A stretch of DNA of 39,949 nucleotides from Oscillospiraceae bacterium (GCA_020025425.1 JAHHSD010000014.1:1-39949), one strand, 5' to 3'; positions 7,212 to 14,483 are shown, counted from the stretch's first letter. Translations and numbers: made by a program. The notes: generated by a model not told the origin, from the letters alone.

Positions 7212-7348
7212 TTCGGACAGACTGCGCTATCCTCCAAAACAGAAAAAATTTTTGATTTTTACTGCCTTTCCAGAACAGGTTGAAAAAACAGGGACAGCGT
7301 TGCCTGTTCTTCCCGTTCTCTGACCCTGTTTAGTGAAGTGGACACTTC

Positions 7349-7400
7349 TTTTTTGAAAAAGGGCGGTTTTGGGCCATGAAAACGGCCCTTTTTCAAAAAA
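7349..7400. repeat. Long subterminal hairpin of the IS
   Basis: A 22-base arm (TTTTTTGAAAAAGGGC then GGTTTT) is almost exactly complementary to 7379-7400, with an 8-base loop. It may end readthrough transcription entering or leaving the IS. Confidence 0.65.
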
Positions 7401-7406
7401 CATAGC

Positions 7407-7437
7407 AAAAGGGGGCGGGCCGATAAGACCCACCCCC
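7407..7437 (-). terminator. Transposase terminator
   Basis: On the minus strand GGGGGTGGG pairs with CCCGCCCCC (one wobble) around a 9-base loop, followed by TTTT. It lies 11 bases past the transposase stop. Confidence 0.8.
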
Positions 7438-7447
7438 TCCTTTTTTC

Positions 7448-8731
7448 TTATGCGGCCACGCGGTAGACAAAGCCCGCAAAGCCCTTGACTTTCAGATTGC
7501 GCTCGTCCTGCCGGTTCGGACGGATGGGGACGGTATGCCGCACGATTTCCTCCAGCAGTTTTTCGCTGTCTGTGTTGGGCGTGCGGAGAAATTCTTTGCA
7601 CAGCATGACCGCCATTTTGAAGTTGACCTTATAAGCGTAAATACCGTCGCTTGGCTGACGGACAACCACCTCGCGGCAGAAGCGGCTTGCAAAGTTGAAT
7701 GCGGTCAGGTCGGCATAGAGTTCCTGCTCCGCGAAAGCGTCAGACCGCCCGTGGAGATTGACCAGTCCCAGCGTATATTTGAGGTCGCGGAAAGCAGTTT
7801 CCAGACCCCAGCGCAGATGATACAGTTCCCGTATATCCGCAAGCGTAAAGGAAGGGGGCAGAGAAGTGGCAACCGTTTCAAACTCGCCGTTGTCCAGCAG
7901 AAAGCGGCAAATGCGGAAACGCATCGGGTACGGCGATGGAAAGTCCCAGCGGCCCCGCCGTGTCTTAGACCCTGCCTTGCTTCTCTTTGGTACTTGCAGA
8001 TGGATGTAGCCGTTTTTCTTGTCCTCGTTGGTCTGCGTGGTGGTGATGGTAAAGCCAATATTGCAATCAAGTTCCATTATAGGTAGTTTTGCCACCTCCC
8101 GCATAGCGGAATGGCTCTGCTTGATACGGATGAGGAAATCCACATTTGGCTTTTCAAGACAATGGGCAATGAGGTTATAACTTTCAAAGCCACGGTCTGC
8201 GATGATGAGTGTCTTTTGCTGGAAGGTATTTCGCTCCAGCATTTCCACCAGCGCACCGATTTCGTCTTTCTTTGGTTCCGGCTGAATGATGACATCGGAG
8301 AATGTGCGGTTGAGAATATCATACAGCGGGGTAACATGGAGTTGGTTCACCCCTTTGGGGATACCGTCATTCTGGACGAAGGACGGCGCGGCGGGATTGC
8401 GGGGGAGATTGACCGCCGTACCATCCACCGCCAAAAGGCGGTAATCTCGGAACAGGTCGCCGTCAGTACAAGCGGCATTGAAACGGTCAAAGACCGTGCG
8501 GAACACCTCGGGCGGGATTTGAGCACGGCGCTGGCTCAGGGCGGAAGCGGTCACATCAAGGCCCGCAGTGTGCAAAATCTTCGCTAAACAGCCGCCCTCG
8601 GCGCTGATAAAAAGGCAGATGACTGCTTCTGCGGTCAGTGGGCTTTTACGGGAAAAATGCCTGCCGCTGATACGCTGTGCGGTGGTTTCAATAGCGGCGG
8701 TAAGTGCCGCACAAATAGTGTGTATTGACAT
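7448..8731 (-). CDS. IS4-family DDE transposase
   Basis: This 427-residue protein has the three acidic motifs of the IS4 family. These are LLAVDGTAVNLP (first Asp), IIADRGFESYN (second Asp), and the YREK signature seen as YHLRWGLETAFRDLK with the catalytic Glu. The frame is open to 8821, but the ATG at 8731 is preferred because GGAGG lies 9 bases upstream. The 12 bases GGCTAACTCTCA between this ribosome site and the ATG are exactly complementary to a segment 128 bases further upstream in the same transcript, so the start is probably sequestered. The gene looks intact, with no frameshift or stop. Its GC content is lower than that of the core genes. Confidence 0.92.
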   Translation of the reverse strand: MSIHTICAALTAAIETTAQRISGRHFSRKSPLTAEAVICLFISAEGGCLAKILHTAGLDVTASALSQRRAQIPPEVFRTVFDRFNAACTDGDLFRDYRLLAVDGTAVNLPRNPAAPSFVQNDGIPKGVNQLHVTPLYDILNRTFSDVIIQPEPKKDEIGALVEMLERNTFQQKTLIIADRGFESYNLIAHCLEKPNVDFLIRIKQSHSAMREVAKLPIMELDCNIGFTITTTQTNEDKKNGYIHLQVPKRSKAGSKTRRGRWDFPSPYPMRFRICRFLLDNGEFETVATSLPPSFTLADIRELYHLRWGLETAFRDLKYTLGLVNLHGRSDAFAEQELYADLTAFNFASRFCREVVVRQPSDGIYAYKVNFKMAVMLCKEFLRTPNTDSEKLLEEIVRHTVPIRPNRQDERNLKVKGFAGFVYRVAA

Positions 8732-8881
8732 GAGAGTTAGCCTCCGAACGAATATTCGCCGGATGAAAGAAAAAAACACCAAACGCACCCCCATTTCTGG
8801 GCGTGTACGCCTGATGTTCAAAATGCTCGCTACTATTACTGTGGCTGTGTGGTTATTCTCTCAATGTGTGGCTAACTCTCA
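8731..8881 (-). promoter_or_regulatory. Fold-back leader that masks the transposase start
   Basis: TGAGAGTTAGCC at 8731-8742 and GGCTAACTCTCA at 8870-8881 are perfect inverted repeats. In the minus-strand mRNA the second arm pairs with the bases from the end of the GGAGG site to the A of the ATG. This resembles the translation-blocking leaders known in IS10/IS50-type elements. Confidence 0.55.
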
Positions 8882-8987
8882 AACAAAAGCAATAAAAATT
8901 CGGAAAATTAAAAAATGCTCTCTAAACTCTCCATGTGTGGCTGTCTTACATTCTGCCTGCGAACACCGTTCACCACGGCGTTAATTT

Positions 8988-9017
8988 ATTATATGCTCAG
9001 AGTTCATAAAATGTAAA
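8988..9017 (-). promoter_or_regulatory. Likely transposase promoter
   Basis: On the minus strand TTTACA (9012-9017) and TATAAT (8988-8993) are 18 bases apart, inside the proposed right end of the IS. The transcript would include both fold-back arms. Confidence 0.5.
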
Positions 9018-9080
9018 GTGGACAGCGGGATTTTTTACAATAAGTTCATAAAAAACCGCTTGACTAAATAGGAAAGCATA

Positions 9081-9136
9081 AAAAGGCCCCGGCGTTAAGG
9101 GGCAGACGGTGAAAATCTGCTCCCCAACGCCGGGGC
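9081..9136 (-). terminator. Terminator of the minus-strand RNA unit
   Basis: GCCCCGGCGTT pairs with AACGCCGGGGC, and GGGGCAGA with TCTGC-CCCC inside, around a short loop. On the minus strand the stem is followed by TTTTTAT. Confidence 0.8.
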
Positions 9137-9141
9137 TTGGG

Positions 9142-9178
9142 CCTTAACTTAATGACATTGCCCATCCGGGACGGCTCT
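9142..9178 (-). repeat. Right copy of the 37-bp inverted repeat with flipped core
   Basis: It is the reverse complement of 5363-5399 except that the centre CCCATCCGGG is in the same direct orientation as in the left copy. CCC and GGG can pair, so the difference is an inverted 4-base hairpin loop (ATCC against GGAT). Confidence 0.75.
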
Positions 9179-9251
9179 TTTTTCTTGCCCCGTACTGCTT
9201 GCGCCCTTTTCCAATCCGCACGGGGTCCCCACGGGCCGGGACTGTGGGGCG

Positions 9252-9295
9252 GCGTAGGAAGTACGTCTGCGGCCGCCCGCCGTGCTCCCCAGTTC
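9252..9295 (+). repeat. Degenerate copy of the rpsI 3' end
   Basis: Aligned with 5285-5330 it shows 40 matches in 46 columns, four mismatches and two single-base gaps. The last 12 bases, GCTCCCCAGTTC, are identical. In one frame it still reads ARRAPQF, the S9 tail. It is in the same orientation as rpsI, 3.97 kb downstream. Confidence 0.55.
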
Positions 9296-9434
9296 GACGG
9301 AACTTTTTCTCCTGTCTCCCGCTTAAAACTACCATTTTTGTCTAATAGAATTAACAATAATTGTAAATTTAGTGTTCCATTCCACCGCGCTAAAAAAATT
9401 TTTCCTTTTTTGCAATAAAACACCTCTCCTGTGC

Positions 9435-9463
9435 ATTATACAAATGGACAGGGGATCCTGCAA
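9435..9463 (-). promoter_or_regulatory. Promoter of the minus-strand RNA unit
   Basis: On the minus strand TTGCAG (9458-9463) and a perfect TATAAT (9435-9440) are separated by 17 bases, reading toward 9428 and below. Confidence 0.75.
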
Positions 9464-9573
9464 TACGGCATCAGACTGTGCCAGTCTCCCACACGGCGCA
9501 GTCGGCAGCTTGACGGCCGGGGTGTGCGTACCCGGCTCCCATCACTGCCCGATCGTGGATTTCCAGCTCTTCC

Positions 9574-9609
9574 AACTATAACAGCTCCAACAGATGGCCT
9601 GTTATAACT
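9574..9609. repeat. Imperfect inverted repeat
   Basis: ACTATAACAG and CTGTTATAAC arms surround about 14 bases. It may be a protein-binding site or a weak hairpin. The rest of 9440-9627 holds no gene that I can support. Confidence 0.4.
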
Positions 9610-9627
9610 TCGATTTTCTCTCTCCCT

Positions 9628-9673
9628 AAAAGCTGTGGAGGACTGTTTGTGCGGCAGTCCTCCACAGCTTTTT
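9628..9673. terminator. Bidirectional terminator-like hairpin
   Basis: AAAAGCTGTGGAGGACTG and its complement form an 18-bp stem followed by TTTTT. It insulates the sir2 promoter from the island. Confidence 0.85.
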
Positions 9674-9704
9674 CTCTATCAAAAGCATCCTCTGTCCTCA
9701 TTTC

Positions 9705-9734
9705 TTGCCCTTTTCCCGGCAGAGATGCTATAAT
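9705..9734 (+). promoter_or_regulatory. Promoter of the Sir2-tex operon
   Basis: TTGCCC (9705-9710) and a perfect TATAAT (9729-9734) are 18 bases apart, about 80 bases before the Sir2 start. Confidence 0.65.
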
Positions 9735-9816
9735 ACAGATACGGCTCCCCACCGGGGCCGCCCAACTGCCATCAGTCTCCGCCCCCGGGGCGGAGTGCGG
9801 AAAGGAGCGCATCACC

Positions 9817-10560
9817 ATGGATGAACTGACAGAAAAATTACAGGTCCTTCAGAGCTGGATCGACGAGAGCCGCTCCATCGTCTTTTTTGGCGGAGCCGGC
9901 GTGAGCACCGAGAGCGGGATCCCCGACTTCCGCAGTGTGGACGGACTCTACCACCAGCAGTACGACTACCCCCCGGAGACCATTCTCAGCCGCACCTTCT
10001 TTGACCAGAACACAGCGGAATTTTACCGCTTTTACCGCAGCAAGATGCTTTGTACCACCGCCCAGCCCAACGCCGCCCACAAAAAGCTGGCTCAGCTGGA
10101 GCAGGCCGGGCGGCTCCGGAGCGTGGTCACACAGAATATCGACGGGCTCCACCAGGCCGCCGGCAGCAAGCGGGTGTGGGAGCTCCACGGCTCGGTGCTG
10201 CGCAACTACTGCATGCACTGTGGGGCGTCCTACCCGGCGGACGCAATCCAGAACAGCCAGGGGGTGCCCAAATGCACCGCCTGCGGCGGGATCATCAAGC
10301 CCGACGTGGTCCTCTATGAGGAATCTCTGGATAGCCACACCCTCCAGGAGGCACTGAACGACATTGAGCAGGCCGACATGCTCATCATCGGCGGCACCTC
10401 CCTGGCCGTCTACCCCGCCGCCAGCCTGATCCACTACTACCGGGGCCGCCGGCTGGTGCTCATCAACAAGTCCCCCACCCCCTATGACGACCACGCCGAC
10501 CTGGTGCTGGCCGGCCCCATCGGCCGGCTGCTGGATCAGATCCAGGTCCACCCCATCTGA
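9817..10560 (+). CDS. Sir2-family NAD+-dependent protein deacylase
   Basis: This 247-residue sirtuin removes acyl groups from lysines using NAD+, releasing nicotinamide and O-acyl-ADP-ribose. The NAD site GGAGVSTESGIPDFRS is at residues 25-40, TQNIDGLH at 105-112, and the catalytic His of ELHGS at residue 124. A structural zinc site is formed by C132/C135 and C153/C156. C-terminal IIGGTSLAVYPAASL and LINKSPTP are the usual last motifs. The ATG at 9817 has AAAGGAG 9 bases upstream; an in-frame extension to 9649 would cover the promoter and is rejected. tex follows after 21 bases, so the two are probably co-transcribed. The link to Tex is unexplained. Confidence 0.94.
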   Translation: MDELTEKLQVLQSWIDESRSIVFFGGAGVSTESGIPDFRSVDGLYHQQYDYPPETILSRTFFDQNTAEFYRFYRSKMLCTTAQPNAAHKKLAQLEQAGRLRSVVTQNIDGLHQAAGSKRVWELHGSVLRNYCMHCGASYPADAIQNSQGVPKCTACGGIIKPDVVLYEESLDSHTLQEALNDIEQADMLIIGGTSLAVYPAASLIHYYRGRRLVLINKSPTPYDDHADLVLAGPIGRLLDQIQVHPI

Positions 10561-10581
10561 AACACAAGGAGAACACCACCT

Positions 10582-12729
10582 ATGGATCCCATCACACATC
10601 TTTTGGCCCAGGAGCTGGGCCAGTCCGAACAGCACGTGGACAACGTGATCAAGCTCATTGACGAGGGGGCCACCATCCCCTTCATCGCCCGCTACCGCAA
10701 GGAGCTCCACGGCTCCATGGACGATCAGCTGCTGCGCCAGCTGGCCGACCGGCTGCAATACCTGCGCAATCTGGACGCCCGCCGGGCAGAGGTCAAAGCC
10801 GCCATCGAGGGCCAGGGCAGGCTGACCGATGAGCTCTCCGCCGCCATCGACGCCGCCGCCTCCCTGGCCGAGGTGGAGGATCTCTACCGCCCCTACAAGC
10901 AGAAGCGCCGCACCCGGGCCACCATCGCCCGGGAGAAGGGGCTGGAGCCTCTGGCCGACCTGCTCTCCGCCCAGGGTCCTGCCCTGGACCCGGAACAGGA
11001 GGCCGCCGCCTTTGTGGACCCCGACAAGGAGGTGGCCACCACTGCCGACGCCCTCCAGGGGGCCAGCGACATCCTGGCTGAGCGCATTTCAGACAGCGCC
11101 GAGCTGCGGGGCGAGCTGCGCCAGCTCTATCTGCGCCGGGCCGTGCTGGTCTCCAAGGCTGCCGAAAAGGAGCCCGAGGACAGTGTCTACCGGCTCTATT
11201 ATGACTTCAAGGCCCCGGTGAGCCGGGCCCAGGGACATCAGATCCTGGCCGTCAACCGGGGCGAGCGGGAGGGCATCCTGAAGGTCAGTGTGGAGCTGGA
11301 CCCCGAGACCGCCCACGTGGCCGTCCGCCGGGCGGTGGTGCCCGGCTCCGCCGCCATGGACTTTGTACGCAGCGCGGCGGACGACGCCTATGACCGACTG
11401 ATCCAGCCCTCCATGGAGCGTGAGATCCGCTCCGCTCTCACCGAGCAGGCCCAGGAGGGGGCCATCCACAATTTCGCCCTGAACCTGAAGCCCCTGCTCA
11501 TGCAGCCCCCTGTCAAGGGCCGGGTGACCATGGGCCTGGACCCCGGCTACCGCATGGGCTGCAAGGTGGCAGTGGTGGACGGCACCGGCAAGGTGCTGGA
11601 CACCGCCGTGGTCTACCCAACCTACGGCCCCCGGCAGAAGCAGGAGGCCATCGACAAGCTGGCCGGCCTGGTCAGAAAGCACCATGTGGAGCACATCGCC
11701 ATCGGCAACGGCACCGCCAGCCGTGAGACGGAGCAGATGACGGTGGAGCTTATCAAACAGGTGGGCGGCAATCTGTCCTACATGGTGGTCAGCGAGGCGG
11801 GGGCCTCGGTCTACTCCGCCTCCAAGCTGGCCGCCGAGGAGTTCCCCCAGTTTGACGTCAACCTGCGCTCCGCCGTGTCCATCGCCCGCCGGCTCCAGGA
11901 CCCTCTGGCCGAGCTGGTGAAAATCGACCCCAAGGCCATCGGCGTGGGCCAGTATCAGCACGACATGCCCCAGGCCCGGCTGGGCGAGACCCTGGACGGC
12001 GTGGTGGAGGACTGCGTCAACGCAGTGGGCGTGGACGCCAACACCGCCTCCCCCTCTCTGCTCCAGCGGGTCTCCGGTCTCACCGCCGCCACCGCCAAAA
12101 ACGTGGTGAAATACCGGGAGGAAAACGGGGCCTTCACCACCCGGAAGCAGCTTCTGAAGGTACCCAAGCTGGGTCCCAAGGCCTTCGAGCTGTGCGCCGG
12201 CTTTCTGCGGGTGCCTGAGAGCAGGAACGTGCTGGACAACACCGCCGTCCACCCGGAGAGCTACCCGGCGGCGGAACAGCTCCTGGCCGCCTGCGGCTAT
12301 ACCCTGGCCGACGTGAAGGCGGGCCGTCTGGAGGAGCTGGATCAGAAGGCCAGGACCGTGGGCTACGATGTGCTGGCGGAGACCTGCGGCGCAGGCGCGC
12401 CCACCCTGGCCGATATCGTCAAAGAGCTGCAAAAGCCCGGCCGGGACCCCCGTGACGAGCTGCCCGCCCCCCTGCTCCGCACCGATGTGATGGATCTGAA
12501 GGACCTGAAACCCGGCATGGAGCTCCAGGGCACTGTGCGCAACGTGGTGGATTTCGGCGTCTTTGTGGACATCGGCGTCCACCAGGATGGTCTGGTCCAC
12601 ATCTCCCAGCTGCCCCAGCGGGTCAAACACCCCTCCCAGCTCCTGGAGGTGGGGCAGGTGATCACTGTCTGGGTCACCGAACTGGACGAGAAGAAGAAAC
12701 GGATCGGCCTGACCATGCGCCGCCCGTAG
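10582..12729 (+). CDS. tex: Tex-family RNA-binding transcription accessory protein
   Basis: This 715-residue protein has the full Tex architecture. An N-terminal helix-turn-helix region contains IPFIARYRKELHGSMDD. A YqgF/RNase H-like fold follows from GLDPGYRMGCKVAVVD, then helix-hairpin-helix segments (GLTAATAKNVVKYREENG and KLGPKAFELCAGFLR). A C-terminal S1 domain begins near LQGTVRNVVDFGVFVDIGVHQDG. Tex binds nucleic acids and influences transcription and stress tolerance; its exact biochemical role is unsettled. AAGGAG lies 11 bases before the ATG. The length is normal for the family. Confidence 0.96.
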   Translation: MDPITHLLAQELGQSEQHVDNVIKLIDEGATIPFIARYRKELHGSMDDQLLRQLADRLQYLRNLDARRAEVKAAIEGQGRLTDELSAAIDAAASLAEVEDLYRPYKQKRRTRATIAREKGLEPLADLLSAQGPALDPEQEAAAFVDPDKEVATTADALQGASDILAERISDSAELRGELRQLYLRRAVLVSKAAEKEPEDSVYRLYYDFKAPVSRAQGHQILAVNRGEREGILKVSVELDPETAHVAVRRAVVPGSAAMDFVRSAADDAYDRLIQPSMEREIRSALTEQAQEGAIHNFALNLKPLLMQPPVKGRVTMGLDPGYRMGCKVAVVDGTGKVLDTAVVYPTYGPRQKQEAIDKLAGLVRKHHVEHIAIGNGTASRETEQMTVELIKQVGGNLSYMVVSEAGASVYSASKLAAEEFPQFDVNLRSAVSIARRLQDPLAELVKIDPKAIGVGQYQHDMPQARLGETLDGVVEDCVNAVGVDANTASPSLLQRVSGLTAATAKNVVKYREENGAFTTRKQLLKVPKLGPKAFELCAGFLRVPESRNVLDNTAVHPESYPAAEQLLAACGYTLADVKAGRLEELDQKARTVGYDVLAETCGAGAPTLADIVKELQKPGRDPRDELPAPLLRTDVMDLKDLKPGMELQGTVRNVVDFGVFVDIGVHQDGLVHISQLPQRVKHPSQLLEVGQVITVWVTELDEKKKRIGLTMRRP

Positions 12730-12762
12730 TCTTTTGGTGGTCTTGCACATTTTATTTTTGCC

Positions 12763-12791
12763 TTGACTGTCCCTCAGTTGTGTACTATAAT
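12763..12791 (+). promoter_or_regulatory. Strong SigA-type promoter for the DUF3870 gene
   Basis: TTGACT (12763-12768) and a perfect TATAAT (12786-12791) are 17 bases apart, starting 34 bases past the tex stop. Confidence 0.88.
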
Positions 12792-12829
12792 GAGTTTATA
12801 GTAGAAATGATGTCTGGAGTGTCTCTTTC

Positions 12830-13153
12830 ATGCTCAAACTCGATTCCGTTTTTGTCATCGGTGAGTCCCGTACCACAGCGACCAATTCCATCACCAAAAT
12901 TTTTGGTTCCTTTATTCTTGCCTTTGAGGTGGAGGACGAGACCCACACCATCCTGGATTTCAGCTGTACCCACACCGTAGACACAACGGAGCGTTTTCTG
13001 CACAAGCTGTTCGTCGGCCAGAATTTCTTCGAGGTAGGTGAGCATCTGGAGGAGGAGCTGAGCCACCGGTACGGCGGTTCCTCCCGCAAAGCGGTCCTGG
13101 TCTCCTACCGGGACGCTGTGAAACGCTACCGCGATATGACGGAGCCCCATTGA
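12830..13153 (+). CDS. DUF3870 domain protein
   Basis: This small cytoplasmic protein of 107 residues has no membrane segment. FVIGESRTTATN at the start, VEDETHTILDFSCTHTVDTTERFL in the middle, LFVGQNFFE and the C-terminal RYGGSSRKAVLVSYRDAVKRY match the pattern of the DUF3870 family, whose function is unknown. These proteins often sit next to catabolic or transport genes. Here the DUF819 transporter-like gene and an M19 dipeptidase follow. A weak ribosome site (GGAG) lies about 15 bases upstream of the ATG. It has its own promoter and a downstream terminator. Confidence 0.78.
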   Translation: MLKLDSVFVIGESRTTATNSITKIFGSFILAFEVEDETHTILDFSCTHTVDTTERFLHKLFVGQNFFEVGEHLEEELSHRYGGSSRKAVLVSYRDAVKRYRDMTEPH

Positions 13154-13197
13154 TTCAATCGTTTCCCCGCTGACTTTCCGCAAATAAAATCTCACAT

Positions 13198-13229
13198 AAA
13201 TAGGTGCGCGTCATTACGCGCCTATTTTA
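13198..13229 (+). terminator. Terminator after the DUF3870 gene
   Basis: AAATAGG and GCGCG pair with CGCGC and CTATTTT around a 6-base loop, ending in TTTTATT. Confidence 0.75.
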
Positions 13230-13301
13230 TTGGCTTTTTATGCTGATATATCCGGACTTTCGTCCGAATATATAAAACTGTGTAAAGGGAGAGAGAAACT
13301 T

Positions 13302-14483
13302 ATGATCACCAATGGCTTTACCTACATCGCAACATTGGCCTTCATCGCCGCATGTCTGATCGGACTGCAGAAGGTCTCCAAGTCGAAGTTTTTCGACTAC
13401 GTCCCCCCCGTTGTCCTTCTGTACCTGATTGCTATGCTGTGCTGCACCTTTGCGGTGTGGGACCCCGCCGCCACCAAGGACGCCTATGGTGCGGTCCGCA
13501 ATCCCATTCTGTACGCTATGATCTTCCTGATGCTGCTGCGCTGCGACATCCGCCAGATCCTGAAGCTCGGTCCCCGTATGCTGATCGGCTTCTTCTGCGC
13601 CTCCATCTCCATTGCAATCGCCTTTACCGCCACCTACGCCATCATGGCCCCCATGCTGGGCGAGGGAGCCTGGAGAGGCCTGGGCGCTCTGTGCGGCAGC
13701 TGGATGGGCGGCTCCGGCAACCTGGTTGCCGTGTCCGATGCCCTGGGTGCCACTGAGGCTCAGCTGGCCGGTGCGTCCATCGTGGACTCCATCGACTACT
13801 CCCTGTGGGTCATGTTCCTGCTGTGGGCCATCAACCTGGCCCCCAAATTCAACAAGTGGGTGAAGGCCGACACCACCAAGCTGGATGAGGTCTCCCGCCG
13901 TCTGGACGCCGAGTTTGAGGACAGCCAGAAGAAGGCCATCGACTTCCCCTCTCTGATGTTCCTGCTGGGCCTGTCCCTGATTGTCTCCGCTGTCTGCACC
14001 AACGCCGGCTCCGCCCTCAAGGATGCCGCCCCCGCCTTCCTGCAGGTCTTTGATGTTGCCACCTACCGCATCGTTCTGATCACCATTCTGGGCCTGGTCC
14101 TGGCCATGACCCCCATCGGCAAGATCGCCGGCTCTGCGGAGCTGTCCAACATCATGCTGTACATGGTGGTCGCCCTGATCGCCTCCCGCGCCTCCCTGTT
14201 CGAGCTGGGCTCCATGGTCTCCTGGGTGCTGGCCGGCTTCGTCATCCTGGCCATCCACGGCATCCTCATGCTGGTCTGCGCCAAGCTGTTCAAGCTGGAT
14301 ATGTTCACCTGCGGTGTGGCCTCTCTGGCCAACATCGGCGGCACCGCCTCCGCCCCCATCCTGGCTGCCGCCTACAAGGGCTCTCTGGTCTCCGTTGGCG
14401 TGCTGATGGCCCTGATGGGCTATGTGGTGGGCACCTTCGGCGGCATCGGCGTGGGCTATGCCATGTCCATCTTTGCCCGATAA
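13302..14483 (+). CDS. DUF819-family integral membrane protein
   Basis: This 393-residue protein has about ten hydrophobic segments. It shows the DUF819 (YjcL-like) hallmarks GALCGSWMGGSGNLVAV, IDYSLWVMFLL and the C-terminal SLANIGGTASAPILAAAYKG. The paired glycine-rich motifs in the two halves suggest an inverted-repeat transporter fold, but the substrate is not known. The ATG at 13302 is chosen over an in-frame start at 13230 because AAAGGGAGAG lies just before it and the extension is hydrophilic. The M19 dipeptidase gene follows after a GC-rich hairpin. An amino-acid or dipeptide-related role is therefore possible but is inference. Confidence 0.85.
   Translation: MITNGFTYIATLAFIAACLIGLQKVSKSKFFDYVPPVVLLYLIAMLCCTFAVWDPAATKDAYGAVRNPILYAMIFLMLLRCDIRQILKLGPRMLIGFFCASISIAIAFTATYAIMAPMLGEGAWRGLGALCGSWMGGSGNLVAVSDALGATEAQLAGASIVDSIDYSLWVMFLLWAINLAPKFNKWVKADTTKLDEVSRRLDAEFEDSQKKAIDFPSLMFLLGLSLIVSAVCTNAGSALKDAAPAFLQVFDVATYRIVLITILGLVLAMTPIGKIAGSAELSNIMLYMVVALIASRASLFELGSMVSWVLAGFVILAIHGILMLVCAKLFKLDMFTCGVASLANIGGTASAPILAAAYKGSLVSVGVLMALMGYVVGTFGGIGVGYAMSIFAR

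Larger units (their letters stand above)
6430..7324. other. Gene-poor, hairpin- and repeat-rich region upstream of the SLH gene
   Basis: No convincing gene is present in about 900 bases. It holds, in order, a GC-rich hairpin, a minus-strand terminator-like hairpin, a plus-strand promoter-to-terminator RNA candidate, and pairs of short direct repeats (7066-7098 with 7179-7211; 6931-6957 with 7256-7282). Base composition is lower in GC than the core genes. The duplicated segments and broken frames suggest debris of a mobile element. Confidence 0.6.
7325..9072 (-). mobile_element. IS4-family insertion sequence, about 1.75 kb
   Basis: The element carries one DDE transposase. I propose ends at 7325 and 9072. 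There CCTGTTTAGTGAAGTGG (7325-7341) and the reverse complement of 9056-9072 (CCTATTTAGTCAAGCGG) match at 14 of 17 positions. The resulting length suits a 427-residue transposase with leader. I see no clear target-site duplication, so the ends are tentative. The right end lies only a few bases from the terminator of the minus-strand RNA unit. Confidence 0.55.
9078..9428 (-). ncRNA. Structured RNA transcription unit of about 350 nt
   Basis: On the minus strand a near-consensus promoter (9435-9463) is followed by about 350 bases that end in a long terminator hairpin (9081-9136). The 5' third is A/U-rich; the rest is strongly GC-rich with many self-complementary tracts, such as GGCGGGCGGCC against GGCGGCC-like segments and GGACCCCGTG against CACGGGG-like segments. 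The only long frame on this strand starts at a GTG that abuts the ribosome-site-like AGGAGAG and runs past the terminator, so it is not a credible gene. It contains the right copy of the flipped-core inverted repeat (9142-9178) and, antisense, the rpsI-tail-like segment (9252-9295). I do not recognise it as tmRNA, RNase P, 6S or SRP RNA. Function unknown. Confidence 0.5.

Noticed and set aside
6944..7237. 97-residue minus-strand ORF
   Set aside because: It spans both 33-bp repeats in different frames, with no ribosome site and no recognisable domain.
9137..9418. 93-residue plus-strand ORF with AARRAPQF
   Set aside because: The similarity is to the S9 tail only and lies opposite the promoter-driven strand. 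There is no ribosome site; it is better explained as a relic.
9064..9423. 119-residue minus-strand ORF
   Set aside because: Its GTG abuts the ribosome-site-like AGGAGAG, it runs through the terminator T-run, and its composition (Arg, Pro and Gly runs) looks like translated structured GC-rich DNA.
9435..9627. SRP or 6S RNA in the gap before the Sir2 gene
   Set aside because: I looked for the SRP GGAAGC-type core and for a long 6S-like bulged hairpin on both strands and found neither.
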